From positions 1 through 64,000 of the forward strand of contig JAFREE010000025.1 of assembly GCA_019400425.1 (NCBI GenBank): 64,000 nt of DNA, in the 5' to 3' direction. A program made the position numbers and the translations under genes. Numbering within the stretch: position 1 is the stretch's first letter; every line of letters begins with the position of its first letter. This document shows, in pieces, positions 11,066-23,895 of this stretch. The notes beneath the pieces were generated by a model. It did no database searches. It was not told the DNA's origin and saw nothing but the letters and a program-made list of their open reading frames with translations. Source of the DNA: Hymenochaete sp. R1 (taxonomy: Eukaryota > Basidiomycota > Agaricomycetes > Hymenochaetales > Hymenochaetaceae).

Positions 11066-11734
11066 CTAATGATGCGCAGCCTTCTCCTTCGCCACCTGGG
11101 CCGCATACGGGTTCTTCGGGTCGTTCGCGTACGTCTCGGCTGGTGATGACAGCATCGTGCAACGCGACGGAGCGGGTCGCAGAGAGAACGCAAAGTCGAA
11201 CATATAGGAGGAGGAAAGCGGGTAGTAAATGCGCGAAAAGGAAAACGTCAGCGTCAGCGTCGAGAAGGGAGAGGGGAAAGGGGGAGGAATAAGAAGGCAA
11301 GATATGACCAAGTCGAGCATGGAAAGGGAACAAAAAACGAAGACTCACAGCGAACGGCAGCGTCCTGCGCGGAGCTGATGAGGTAGAACGTCAACGCCGA
11401 GGCGGCGATGAACGGAGCCATGGGTTTCAACACCTAATCATTCCCCCCACGCAAACCCATAATCCACAATCCGCATTCCGTGAAAACCAAAGATCACCCA
11501 TCCCAAAACCATACCATCGCGTTTCCGGATGCGGGTTTCGTAGAGTTGCATAGTTGCATAGTCGGCGTTTGGAGTTTGGTTTTGAGAATTCGAGAGATCG
11601 GAGAGAGAGAAAAAAGGTTACATGTCGACGTTCAACGTTCAACGTTCGATTTCAATAAGAAGGTCTACAACAAAGCATGAAAAAGATAGGTTACGAACGG
11701 GTGTAGGCCAAGCGCGGAGACCAAGGAAAGCCAT
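11066..11734 (-). CDS. ATP18: Mitochondrial ATP synthase subunit J (i), Atp18
   Basis: Three tiny exons: 11734-11699 (12 codons), 11433-11349 and 11139-11066, giving 64 aa. The first donor is GTTCGT (phase 0) and the second GTGAGT (phase 1). The protein begins MAFLGLRAWPTPVLKPMAPF, matching the conserved (F/W)PTP(I/V)LKP-x-x-PF start of fungal Atp18. A single membrane helix follows (AASALTFYLISSAQ). The end TYANDPKNPYA matches the family's xxNDPRNPxxA motif. Subunit i/j sits in the membrane stalk of F1Fo ATP synthase in the inner mitochondrial membrane. The introns (265 and 209 nt) are long for this genome and exceed the coding sequence, so an automated search can easily miss the gene. Confidence 0.9.
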
Positions 11735-13451
11735 TTTTCTCCTTCTTTGTTATCACGAGGTTTCTAAGACTTCTTCGTTTATGTGAGGAAACGTCAAACA
11801 GGTGGGCAACGTTGATGGAATGGGCTTACGGAGACGGAGACGAGGATGGGAGCGAGCGAGCGAACGAGCGAGCGATGGGAGGAGGGAGGCGTTTGAGCTG
11901 TACGTTGTCGGCGACGAGCACCAACGACGAATTGGGACGTTGAGCGTGAGAACGTGAAAGCTGACATAATCGATCCACCAACACCTACCCACTCCGTTTC
12001 TCAAGTTTTTGATCACACCACTAACAGCGACTGCGACTATCCAAATGAGCCATAGGTAAGTCGAAGTCGATAGTCTACTAACTCAATTCCGAAAGAAAAG
12101 AAAAGAGAAGAAAGAAAAAAAAGGGATTCCTCTAACAAAGCGAATCGACATATCCGTCTTTCCAGTCTTTCCAAACCTTTTCTTATCCTCTGAGAAAGAG
12201 AAAGAAAAAAATACAATGCTTATGCATATTGCATAATGGCTACATACTGCACGCCTGGAGAGGGAGAGAGAAAAGACAAGAGCGCGAAAAGAAGTGAAAG
12301 GTCGGTCGAATTGCGTACGCAATTAACGCAACTAGAAAGACGAAGAGGAAAAGAAAGAAAGAGAAAGAGAAAAAGAAAGGTGGATGGAGGAAGAAGAAAC
12401 AAAAAGGAGGCATGACGATGCATGAGGTGTGACGCAAGATGAGAGATAGAAGATGAGAGATGAAGAGTAAGTAAGAGTAAGAGTAAGAGTATAACAAACG
12501 TGTCGAAAGAAAGAAAGAAAAAAAGTGGAACAATCAAACGATGAACAGTTAAGAAGGGGTAACAAACAAAAAGGAAAGGAGGCAGTCAATGCAAGAAAGT
12601 GGTCGGATGGTCGGTCATGAGGTGTAAAGACACTGAAAGGAAGGAGGCGATAAGGAGAAGAAAGAGAAAGAGAAAGAGACGAAAAGAAGAGGATATCGAA
12701 GCTGACAGCAATTTTTCATTCCTTGATTGATTGTATGGGCACAGACGGTCCGTTTGGTGGGGGAGGTGGTGTATCGTAGGCGGGGGGGGGGGGGGGAGGG
12801 AGGGAGATGCGGAGATGCAGCGAGTGAAAAAATGAAAATGAGAAAAAAGGAGAAAGGAATAGGAACACGGAAGTCGAGGATGAGGGTTTGGAGGGGGGTA
12901 TGTACAAATGCGAAGGTAAAGGAGAACGAGAACGAGGAATGTGGATGCGGGTGCAAATGCAAATACGAACGAAGGGGCACTAATCGAAGCACGGGCGGAC
13001 GGAGGAATGGGCATGAACGGTGAACGGTGAACGGTGAACTGTGAACGGCGAAAGAAGGTCCGTGCGAGGTTAGGCCGAAGACCGAACCGTGCTTTCGTTC
13101 CTCTCTCTTTGGGAAAGTCATTATCGGGTGTATTAGGCGAAAGGGAAAGGAAGGGAAAGGAAGGGGGACGCATACAGGGCAAAGGGGTGACGGAGGTGTG
13201 AGGTGAGGTGAGGATAGGAGTATGCGGAAAGAGCGAGTTTCCTAATTGCCTCGGTGCCCTTTCCCGTAGAGGAGCATTGTGCATGTGAATGTGAACACTA
13301 CTTAGGTCCAGTCGCGGTTCCGCTGTTGACGTCGAAGAGCGCAGAGAGCGAAGAGGTAACGTCGAACAGGATTCCAGGACGTGTTGTGGGACACGAAAGT
13401 CCAACCGACGTAGCCCCAAACAACCCAAAGAACCTGCCAGCCCACCAACAA
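11735..13451. repeat. Microsatellite-rich spacer
   Basis: About 1.7 kb between ATP18 and SKN7, strongly purine-biased on the plus strand. Visible simple repeats: GCGAGC/GAGC runs near 11848-11876, GAAA/GAGA tracts at 12085-12120, 12190-12210 and 12340-12380, an AGTAAG run near 12467-12490, a poly-G tract near 12782-12796, and tandem GTGAACG units near 13018-13046. The purine bias creates long spurious open frames on the minus strand. The left end probably holds the ATP18 promoter and the right end the SKN7 trailer. Confidence 0.7.
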
Positions 13452-16400
13452 TCACTCAATAATCTCAAACCGACTCCTCTTCCCCTCCCTCTCCTCCGCC
13501 TCCTCCAAGCCCCTCTTCTCTCCCACACCCCCGCCTCCCCCATTCCCCGCACCCCCACCACCACCACCGACACCACCACCACTCACACCGCCCACCAACC
13601 CCCCCATCCCGCCCACCAAGCTAAAATTCGCATTCAACCCCTGGAACGTCTCCCCATTCACGATCCCCTGCAATATGCTCGCATAGTCGTCGTCGCTCAG
13701 GCCCATCCCCGCGAGCGGGTTGATCTTCGCGATCCGCCCGTCCTCGTCGAGCGGCGCAGGGTTGGACATGGCCACCTGCGAGGCGGAGACGGTGAGGGCT
13801 TGGTCGAAGGAGGCGTCCGAGAGTGGGGGGATGCCGACGGAGCGAGGGACGCGCGCGAGTTCTTGGATCGTCTTGAGGTGCGTGAGATGTTTCTGCAGGA
13901 GGGGGTGAGTGGTGGTGAGTACGGAATTAATTCGAATTAGTACGAGCGTAGTGTGGGTATAGTATGAATGGATTGGATTGGGAGGGGGGAAGACACGTAC
14001 TTCGAGCATACTCAATAGACCCTCTTTCGTAAACGGTTTGGGGAGAATGTCATTCATGCCGTGATTGTAATACGTCATAATCTCGTTCGGTTTCGAGTTG
14101 CTCGTCATTGAGATGATGGGCGTCATATGATCGAATTGTCGAATCAAAGACGTCGCAGAGATCCCATCCAGCTTCGGCATGACGATATCCTATTTTTATC
14201 ACACACAAGACACAAAAGAAAACACGTCATCAAAACTGGTCCCGACGATAGAAAGAGAAAGATAAGAAAAGAAACCATCGATGACTCACCATCAACACCA
14301 AATCGTACCTCTCCAAGTTCATCTTATTGACCGCAACGACTCCATCGACAGCAACGTCGATCGTGCACCCAAACACCTGTAAGAATTTGCTCGACAGCTT
14401 CCTGCTCACCGCATCGTCTTCCACGAGCAGCACCCGAGGAGGGACGGCCCACCCAGGGACGAACGTCGACCTTCGGACACGAAGCTTCTGCGCTCCCCCC
14501 GACGGCGAGCCCGAACCACCCGACAGGTTCTGTGAGAGCATACCACCCGCGCCCTTACCCGCCTGCCCGTCCCCAGACGCCGACGCAGAAGAAGCGTACT
14601 GCGCCGCGCCCATACCAGACCCCGCGCCCCCTTGAGCATCCCCAAGTGTCCCATACGGACCCATCATCCCTTGCCCCTGCTGTTGCTGCTGCGCCTGATC
14701 CACACTCTGTTGTTGCTGTTGTTGTTGCTGCTGGCCCGACCCCGCCACATTCCTCGCGTCAAAGCTCCACATCGGCCCGTTCTCCTCCGTCGCCGACCGA
14801 GGCATGAGGTGCCCCAGCGTGAACACCTGCAGCCCAGAATGCGTGAGCGTCGTCCCCGTCCCCGCCCCCATCGTCATCGCCATCCCCATCCCGTTCATCG
14901 CGCTCCCGTACAAGTCGACGGCGCCCACGCCCACACCGGTGTCGGGCATGATGAAGGGCTCGTTCCCGCTGGCGTATTGGACGCTGGGGAGCTGCATCTG
15001 CCCTTGGCCTTGGCCACCCGCGCCGCCCATCCCCAGGCTCCCGCCGATACCGAAGGGACCGATGACGCCGTTCGCACCGCCAGCAGCGGACGACGGCCGA
15101 GCTCGCGCGAGTTCTTCTATCCGCTGCAACGCGTCCTCACGAGAGAGATTAAGGCTCGATATTTCCCCATTCCTCATCGACGAGCCGACGTTTTCCGATT
15201 CCTGGTCCTGAGTCTGAGCTTGTCTTCGGTTCTGCATTTGAGTCGGCGAGCCTTGCTGGGGCTGTTGTCTACTAGACTGCGTCGGACTCGTGCTGCCCCT
15301 TCCTTGACTCCTTCCCTGGTTCTCGCCGCCCATACCCCCGCTCGGCGCTTGTCCCTGCTGTCCCTGCGTCACCAATCCGACAAGGGCCCTCGCAGGTGTG
15401 CCCGGCCTCCCGTTCGAGAAGCTCATCCCCGCCACCGTCGCCCTCCTCGAAATCTCATTCAACTGTTCAAGCGAAGCCCTCGCGACGTCGTCCTCCGGAT
15501 ACCGGCCCACCATCCTCTGCGCCTCCCTCGCAGCAAGGAAAGGGTTGTCAGCGGTGCCGTTCGGCGTCCCCGCTCCGTTATTCCCGGGGGCGGACCTACC
15601 GTCGGCTGCTGAGCCTGAGGCATTAGTAGTGCTGCTACTCGTCCCATTGGCTGCGTTCGATGACGACGTCCCGTTAACGACTGCCGTCTGTTGTTGTTGC
15701 CGTTGCTGATCGTCCTTGATTTTAGCTAAAGATGTCGAAGTCGTTCCCAAGCCGTGGAAAAAGGTTGCGGTGGGTCCATGATGATCCATGTTCCATGTTC
15801 CGTGATCCGTGATATCCAACGACGCGGCGGACAATGCGATTCGCGAGTGCAATGATCCATGATCCAGAGGAATCAAGTGCGAGTGCGATGATGATGATGG
15901 CAGGCCAGACATATAGAAAAAAAAATGCAAAATTAATCAGATTTATTTGTTCGATACTGCCGGGTATTTTTGGATGAGGATTGACGAGTTAATAAAGATA
16001 AAATGAAAAGGGAATAATAATAAAAAAGGCTAAAAAAGAGGGTGGAGGAGCAGATAAGAGGGTGGGAGGCAGGAGAGTGGAGCGGGTCATGCCTCGGATA
16101 GACGTAAGATCAAATGGCAAAAAAAAGGCGAGGGGAGAGCGAGCGAGGACAAAAAACGGGCGTCACCCACCATTTTCGAGCTGCAAAAAGTACTGTATCA
16201 AATGCTGCATAAGTCCATCCTGCTGCGCCATGTTCCGCTGAAAAGTAACCATCTCGGCCAGCACGCTCTGATAGTTATTTTCCAGGTGCCGGATGTGCTG
16301 GCTCATATCGTCCTGGGTGGCCATGAGCTGCTCGATTTGGGTTTGCAGAGCTTGGATCTGAGGGGCGTCCGAGATGTCGAAGGAGGAGGGCGACATCCCG

Positions 16401-17702
16401 GGGGAATTCGAGTGGCCTGATGACCTTATGGGTGCGGTGGTAGTAGCCGATTTCCGCTGAGCAGGCACTTTCCGTTTGATATTCTCAAGCGCGTCTCGAC
16501 GGTCGACTTGGAAGTCGGGATGTTTGAAAGTCCAGCTCTAGAAATCGGGATTGTCAATGTACAATACAAGTTATTAGAGGAAAACCTTCGCACATGTTCG
16601 CCGAATTGCGTCTCGTCTGAATTTTTGACCTATCGGAGCGAAGTTCAGCCAAATCTCAAGCATCACGGAAAACAAGTAAACCATCTCCTCCTGACGCCCC
16701 CGAGACAGAATTGATTACCTTGTGAAAATCATATTTGTTCAACTGACGGACAAAGCTGGCGAAGTTGGAGTGCTTGAACATGCGAGGCAATATGGACTTT
16801 GTAAACTCGTTCATATCCTGCAGTAGAGTAAACAGAGAGACTTTTCTTTAGAGCGTACGGACATGAAGAGAGGCCATATCTAGACGGACCTTGACAACAA
16901 AAGCATCTCCAATACTGTTCCATGATACGACGTGCTGGAACGCCTGGTCCTCCAACATTCTAATAGACAGATACCATTCATCCAAGCGTGAGCATCGAGC
17001 CATCAAGAGAATCAGAATCGGGCCGAAGCCTATCTCCAGGACTCACTTGTACAGCTTTTTGACAAAGTCGCTTGTGGAGCTGAGCCCATCGTCGCTCTCT
17101 TTTTGGTCCGAAGCCGAGGGCGGCGCGAGGTGATGCTGCTGTTGCTGCTGCATCCTCCCACTCCCGCTACTGCTGCTACCCCCGCCGCCGCCTCCCTGAT
17201 GGGAGTCGCGCAAGCCGTCCATCCCGTCTATACTCGATTTGCTCTTGCTGCCTCTTCTCCGCATGTTCGGGTGGCCTTCGTCACGGGAGCTGGCAGAACG
17301 GTGATTCGGCCAGGGAGCCGGGCCGGCGCCCGATGTCGAGGCGGAGTGGCCGGAGCTGGAGGGACTGGGGAGGGGATGGGTATGTGATGGGGAGGCCAAA
17401 GAGGGATGGTAAGAGGAAGGAGGAGGATAGCGGGGGTCTTGAGAGGGGTGCGATATGCTCGGAAGAGGGGGGAGCGTGGTGGATCGGGCGAGAGAAGGCA
17501 TTGGGAGAGTTAAAGAAGAGGGCGGGGGCAATACGCCGTTGTGCGGGAAGAGCTGCTGCTGGCGGGATTGGGAGGGTTGTGAGTGTTGTTGGTGTTGCTG
17601 GGAGTGATGGGGGAGTTGGTGCTGGTGGTGGTGATGGGAGGAATGGGGATGGGGTTGCTGGTGGTAGGACGAAGACGAGGAGGAGGAGTGGTGATGATCC
17701 AT
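13452..17702 (-). CDS. SKN7: SKN7/PRR1 response-regulator transcription factor
   Basis: Eight exons: 17702-17047, 16959-16890, 16817-16719, 16629-16594, 16537-16171, 15725-14290, 14189-14001 and 13892-13452, about 1097 aa. A histidine/glutamine-rich N-terminus is followed by an HSF-type DNA-binding domain spread over exons 1-5 ([10 protein letters not shown]...VVSWN...[12 protein letters not shown]...WTFKHPDF). A coiled coil comes next ([20 protein letters not shown]), then a long Q/G/S-rich linker. The receiver domain reads [12 protein letters not shown]...[14 protein letters not shown]...SMTS...LPKPF, with the acidic pair, phospho-Asp, Ser/Thr and Lys present. A glycine-rich tail ends the protein. 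Skn7 receives phosphate from the Sln1-Ypd1 type relay and controls oxidative and cell-wall stress genes in the nucleus. The intron before exon 6 is 445 nt; its acceptor (15726) was chosen by phase, so that join is less certain than the others. Confidence 0.93.
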
Positions 17703-20190
17703 GCGTGCGCGTCGAGAATAGAAATGGGAGGAAGAGGGGGGGAGAGGGGAGGGGATGGGATGGATGGTTTACGGGCCGATCGATTGGGCTCTTGCCACGG
17801 AGGCTTGGGAAGGGAAGGGAAGAGGCTGTTCTCTTTTCTCTTTTTGTTTTCGAAATATTTTCCTGGCTGCTGCTGATAATTACGGGGAAATATACAGGAG
17901 AAGAAGGAGATGGTGGAAGGAGAGAAAGAGAGGGACGTCGAGGGTGTTGTGTTGAGGGCGTCGTCGGAGAGGAGGGGAGAAGAAGAGCGTCGGGAAAAGC
18001 CAGTCAGTCGACGGAGGACTGAGGACTGGTCTTTACTCTTGTTAGTTCTAGCGACCGTAAAGTATACTAAAGAGAGTAAAGTATTGGATTGTATCATGTT
18101 GTTTGCGTATGTAATTTAATCAGATTCAAACTCCGCGCCAATCATTCTTCCGATAACGCTTTCGCTTTTCCTCCGATGTCCGCTGTTGGAGCGAGCTGAG
18201 GCTGAGGACGGGCGGGATGAGAGGACGGGCGGGGAGAGCGGAGGACAGCGTTCGGGCAAAAAAAAGATGTAAAGTTTGTTCCGAGAGAGCGTCGGGGAGA
18301 GCGACGGTAGAAATACGAGGATGTAAGTTACAGTCAGTCAGTTAGAGTACTTACAAGCTCTAGACCCAGTCCATGATCGCGCACAGTCTGGACTCTGGAC
18401 TCTCTCTCTCTCTCTCGCTCTCAACCATAATCACAACCAACCGGCTCCTTCCGTATCTTCCAATCCATTCAACTTCAACTGCTTACTAGACCTACTGGAA
18501 AAAGGACGCTCGTACTTTCACTTCACCATCTTCCTATCAATTTCATCAGTCCATCTCCCTCTTCTCGAATGGCCCTCTTCTTATCGCGCTATATCCGCCC
18601 CGTCCTTCCCAATCCAGTTCTCTCTCTCCTCCCAATACTAGGTATCCTACACCTCTCCTCAACCTTCTACTTCTACTTTATCCTCACCTACATCAATATC
18701 CCGCAATTCACCCGGCCTGGCCATGACCACCCTTCGTCCACCCTCGAGGCATCCTTATCTCAAAACTTACATCCGGTTTCCCTTCTTTAGTCCTCCAATG
18801 TTCCCACGCTTTTTTTGACAGGTCAGGCCAGCAGTCAGAGCAGTCAGCCCGAAATGAAATGAAGAAACGTTGAGAGTCCCAGTACTAGTCTGGGATCATA
18901 TCGGATAGTCGGTGACGCGTCCGATGTCGATGTGATCCCTTCAGTGACTTATGTGATGATATTGATATCTTTCTTTGCCTCGCATTTATCATACTTTTCT
19001 TCATACGTGTTTCAGTACTTGCTCGTTCCTTTCACAAGTACTTGAATCCCGTTCTCAAGGAGTCCGGTATTGTTGAGTAATCTAATAGCGTACACGTATA
19101 TGAAGTACAAGTACCCCGGGCCGTCGCTTTCTTCTCACTTTTCTTACCTATCTAATCTATCCACCAACCTATATGAAAACATAAAAATAACTTATCTCAC
19201 CCCGTATTCAAAGGAAACGTACAACGTACAACGCCCAGATCCACCCTCATCGGACACGGAACCTATTTCTCAAACACGTTCGTCCCTAGATCACTAAACA
19301 AAGTAACGGTATCGGTATCCATGCATGATTAACCTCGACATTGACATTTAACCTTTCCTGTCTCCCCCTCCTTTCCGTTCCCCTTCCCCTTACGACCACG
19401 ACCACGACAACAGCTCACCGCCGCCCCCGGCGGCTGGCCCCCCGCACTCTTACGAGAAAGACGGCTTCTGAGGCTGGGGCTGGGCTTTGACTCGGAGGTC
19501 TGGACCTGGACCCACGACCGGGCCTGGACGTTTGGACGTTTGTCCAGTGTCCAGTCAATCCGTCAGCCTTCTGTCGGTCCGTCAATCAACGTTGAATGTA
19601 TACACCAATATTATGTTGTACTGAGTAACGTAACTGAGTTGGTAGGTAGGGACTGTATTCCGTGTTCTGCCAGTACACGCACTTAGCCTATACTGTGCCT
19701 TTTCCTCTTGTATCCTGTTTCAAGTTTTATTTATTATACATGTACTTCCAATTAACTCGAATGCGATGCGACTTTTCGATTTCTTGTGTTCATGTTTCGT
19801 GATTCGATTTGAGGGAGAGAAAGTGGGAGAGGCGTAGGAAACTCAACCTAAACTGATTGAATATCGATCGCGTACTGATACCAGATACATATGGATATAT
19901 GTTGAATTCATAACAAGCTTAGCTTATGACCGAACGTTCTTGCTCTACGAGTCGTGTCCGCATGCAGGTCTGCCAGTGAGTCCTCCGCGAAGGACAGGAG
20001 CCGTAGATAAAATGTTTGCAACAAAGCTGTAGCTGTAGCTGTGGAATGCGCATCCACATACGCTGTTCCGATATTAATGTCCTTTACATAGCCTTTGACA
20101 TACCAATACATTTCCAAAACCAGCAACAAAAAAGGGGGTACCTAGCACCTCCCTCCCTCCCTCCCTCCCCAAGACAAACAAACAACCCAC
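17703..20190. other. Long spacer with SKN7 promoter, CT repeat, no supported gene
   Basis: About 2.5 kb upstream of SKN7 and downstream of the cis-prenyltransferase gene. A (CT)n tract lies near 18398-18420 and CCTCC repeats near 20146-20168. A 73-codon frame at 18569-18790 with a hydrophobic core is the only candidate small protein; it lacks any other support. The length fits a heavily regulated promoter for SKN7. Confidence 0.5.
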
Positions 20191-21471
20191 TCACTCCGTT
20201 TTCACTTTCGACTCCAAGCTTCCCCTCTCCCCCACCCCCACTTCCGACCCTCCCTCCGACTCCCTCCCCCACACCTTCCTCTGATACTCAAGTATAACAG
20301 GCACGAACGCGCGCATCCCAAACTCGGGCCAGAAACAGCGCACGAAGTGCACCTGCGTGTCTTCCGAGCACTGCCAGAGGAGGAAGTCGGAGAGGCGGCG
20401 TACGCCGGAGGTGCGGACGAGGACGTCGAGAGGGGGGGAGCGCGAGGGGTTGGAGGTGTAGAGGTTTGAGTCGATGGTGGTAGGTGTTATGGAGCTGGTT
20501 TTTGGTTGGTCGATGTGGATAGGGTGGGATGGGATGGAATGAGGGATTGAGTGAGTGTACGGAGAGACGGGAAGGGACGCGGGATACGTACGAGATAGGG
20601 GCATCGGAGTCTAGCGTTGACTGTACGGATCTGCGAATGGCGGTCGTGACTTCGTCGCTGGACGAGTACGGCATACAAAGGTTCAAGATCGCCCTGCTCA
20701 ACGTTCTGTCGTCAGCTTACGCCTCCCATCACCACCACACCCACACGAAGAGCGCGAAGAAAGAAAGAAAGAAAAAACTGACGGACCGGTCGTGATGCTT
20801 CGTTATCTCCTCCGCTTTCTGTATCGCTTTTAACACGTCGTGTGGCAAGAGCTCCCGATTCCCGAGCGCGCAAAACCGAACACCGTGTTTCTCCAGCAGG
20901 TTCCTACAAGCAGACCCCCCACCCCCCGAAAAAAATCGACCGTATTCTTGAGCACGAATTCGACGTTTAAAGTATACATCCACTCACCCTTTCTCGCAAA
21001 GCTCGTAGATCTTGTCCCGGGCGAGCGTCATGAGCGCATCCACCTCCTCCGGCGACCGCTTGAAATTCTCAATCGCGAACGCGTACACCGACACGCACTT
21101 GATGTTCAAGTCCAGACACACCTCCAACAGCTAAAAACACCACCAAAAGTTCCCAATATAGGATATACATCAGCAATCAGCGGCCAGCAGCAAACCCAAA
21201 ACCCCCACTCTCAAAGGGGTGGGGTGTAGATGCAGAAGTGGGAGTGGTAGTTGAGCGACGTGCTACGCACCCTTCGTAACGTCTGGAACCCATCCGCATG
21301 GCCCCGGAACACCTCCATGTTCCTATCCCGCGCGTACCGTCTGTTCCCATCCATGATGAACGCGACATGGCGTGGGATGGGTCCAGAGGAGAGGATACGG
21401 AGGACGAGCCGCTCGAGCCGCCTTCGTGTGTATTCGTGTAGCCAGAGGAAAAAGGCGAAGAGGGGGAACAT
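20191..21471 (-). CDS. RER2: Dehydrodolichyl diphosphate synthase (cis-prenyltransferase)
   Basis: Five exons: 21471-21271, 21130-20988, 20903-20787, 20705-20592 and 20494-20191, 292 aa, all phases consistent. It condenses isopentenyl diphosphate onto farnesyl diphosphate to make the dolichol backbone needed for N-glycosylation, at the ER or lipid droplets. Family motifs in order: [14 protein letters not shown] (catalytic Asp and Asn), [19 protein letters not shown], the LNLCMPY strand, and [19 protein letters not shown] (substrate-binding RxSxxxRxS). A hydrophobic N-terminus ([10 protein letters not shown]) may anchor it to the membrane. The canonical C-terminal RxG motif of NgBR-type partners is absent, as in the yeast single-chain enzymes. 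RER2 and SRT1 cannot be told apart here; the symbol denotes the family. Confidence 0.93.
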
Positions 21472-21772
21472 GGATCTGGGTTTTGAGTTTTGGTGTCACA
21501 GGTGTGTGGGGTGGAAATGCCAGTGGGTTTGGAAAGAGAGGTATGGAAATTGAAATTGGAGACGCGTCGACGTGTCGCGACTTCGACTCGTGTCTCCCTT
21601 CCCATTTGGGCGTTCGTCACGAGAACTTCAACACGTTATTCATACATTCAAGATTATATATTCTACACAATGTACTATATATCATATGATACGACAAGAT
21701 GAATTAAGTAGTGGTAAATCAAGAAATGAAGGAGAGCGCAAAATAAAGTACGAGTTTGTGGGGACAACTAAC

Positions 21773-23895
21773 TTAGTGACTATCCGGCCCTACTGTGTTT
21801 GACGCCTTCCCAATAGCATTCTCATTTTCCTCTGAATAAAATGTAAGCCAGAGATTTCAGAGCAAATCATGACGACCGCCGCTTACCGTCCAGGTCTCGT
21901 CGCCAATATAGAAGGTAGAAGATGTTGCCTGCCGCGAAAGTCGCGAAGCCGATACCGGCATAGTTCTCTACGAGGTACGGATCCTGTGCAAACGTCGCTA
22001 ATCCAGCGTTGATGATCTGTCCAATATTTTAATATTTTACGAACGAAAATGTTGACTAGCACAGACGATCCTCACCGTGCCAAACGCAGAAGTCAACATG
22101 AAGACACTCATCACGACTGATTTCATTCGTTTCGGAGCCTTGTTATACGCATATTCCAAGCTGGTGATCGAGGTGAAGATTTCGGAAATAGCAATCAGGA
22201 TCTGAAAACAAACTTTCAAAAAGCCTCCACGAGAGAAGGAAATCAAGACGGCGCACGTAACAAGGGGCCTGAACCCAAACACTAATGGAACTCTTCTGTT
22301 CGCATGTGCTCACAAACGACCCGCACGGGTTCGTACGATATATATAAAACTGAAGAGCAGCACTATACGCCATCGCCAAAGCCGCAAACATGAAGCCCAG
22401 CCATATTCGGAAGATGGGGCGTAAGATGATGCCCGCTTTTCTCAAAGAGGGGTATACGAAGAAATCCATCAGAGGTATGAAGATGATGAGGGAAAGAGGG
22501 TTGAAGTTCCCGAGGAGGTCGTTCGGGGTGCCGTCTGTTCTCATGGTCGCTGCCATTGAGACGAGGTTCGTCGTCATTTGGTTGTATGCGAACCAGTATA
22601 AGGGAAGGAAGAGAGATATTTGGCACGCGCGGGCTGTGCGTTTTATCTCTTCGACGAAATCGTCGTCCCAGGTGATCGAGACGTGTCGGCCATCGAAGGA
22701 GTCGGGCCCGGAGTCTCGTTCGATGAAACTTGGCTTTGCTCTGTCCCATAGATTTGATCGCCTAGTCTGTTATTCTATTAAGTATGCATGTATTCGATAG
22801 AGACGTTCATGACAGACCTTGCGGTAGAACTGAGTCGGATGTGCGAACGCCCCCTTGAACACTATCCGAATCACCCGAAGTACTTCCGCAAGAATACTGC
22901 CTCTCGGAGGAACCTTGTGGTACAGATTTGTGCCCATCACGAAGACGATCGGCGTTCCAAGGAATATACATGTCGGTAAGAGGAAAGCCGCCCAGAAACC
23001 TATCCGTCTCTCGAGCTGCGTTGTGATTAGAGCAGATAACGAACCGACATTGATACACCAATAGAACAGGTTGTAAATCCTAGAGATGGTCACGCCTGGG
23101 TCTACGATCACATGTTCTCCTGTGTTTAAAGTTCTTAGACTTAGCTCTGATTTGCGGTATTGGTCTGCGACGAGAGGAGAAACGTTGGCTTCATTTCAGA
23201 TGATAACAGTAGTTATTATCTCATGTTCTCCCGGACAGACGTGTTGGCTCACCTTTAATACCTCCGGAACCAAAAGCAAGGACGAGAGAGCCAATGATCC
23301 ATCCCGGGAGACCGAAACCGGAACTCAGGGAGGTTGGAAATGATGTGAAGGTAATGATTAACAGGCCCGCGAAGTAAATGGAACAAAAGACAATAATAGT
23401 CTTGTATCTCCCCCACTTTGCGTCAGCAACATACGCTCCATATAGCGGGAAAACGAGCGAGAACGTCGTTACGATCTGTTGAAATGAGGTCGCCTTTGAT
23501 TGTCCAAGACCCAATGCGCCGGCAGGAGCAGGGTCGTTGACAGATGAAGGTGCACCTGTACCGGGCCCGCCGGCCGGCAGCGGGTTTTGTAGGTAGTTCT
23601 GGAAAACGCCTGATAAACCATAGAACGCTGCTCTTTCACAGAACTCGACGATGACGATAAGAAAAGCTGAGATAGGAATATCGTCCGAGACTCTGCGAAG
23701 AGAGACTTTGTCTTCTTCTGAAGGGAATCCAGGTAATTTTAAGTCTTCTATAGCGTCAGCTGCATCGGCTCCTTCTTCTTGTGCCGAAGTCTGACTTGCA
23801 TTTGCCAGGGGTATATAATCAGCATTGCGTCCGGCTTGACCCTGGGCTCCACTAAAGAAGTTGATAACTCTGAATGCAAGAGTATTGCGGGGCAT
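21773..23895 (-). CDS. PTR2: Proton-coupled di/tripeptide transporter (POT/PTR family)
   Basis: Six exons: 23895-23253, 23188-22818, 22766-22257, 22201-22076, 22016-21887 and 21831-21773, 612 aa. An upstream in-frame ATG at 23961 adds 22 hydrophobic residues and is judged less likely. It imports di- and tripeptides with protons across the plasma membrane. Visible signatures: VEFCERAAFYGLSG (ExxER-F of helix 1), FSLVFPLYGAYVADAKWGRYKTI (PTR2 signature 1), GSGGIKANVSPLVADQY (helix 4-5 motif), and INVGSL in the middle. About twelve hydrophobic segments can be counted. The acceptor at 22767 (AACAG) was chosen over the next AG because only it keeps the frame. It is divergent from DBP2 over 363 bp. 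Confidence 0.94.

Noticed and set aside
12586..13455. 289-codon open frame on the minus strand just below SKN7
   Set aside because: Composition is Phe/Leu/Ser/Pro from a purine-rich microsatellite region; no homology or splice support.
14632..15612. 326-codon open frame on the plus strand
   Set aside because: It is antisense to the SKN7 linker, whose GC-rich Q/G/S codons create long antisense frames; it is arginine- and proline-rich with no motif.
17333..18022. 229-codon Gly/Arg-rich frame on the plus strand
   Set aside because: It is antisense to SKN7 exon 1 and its leader.
18569..18790. 73-codon hydrophobic small protein
   Set aside because: Kept only as a note in the spacer: no leader, intron, conservation or motif evidence beyond an ATG and a hydrophobic run.
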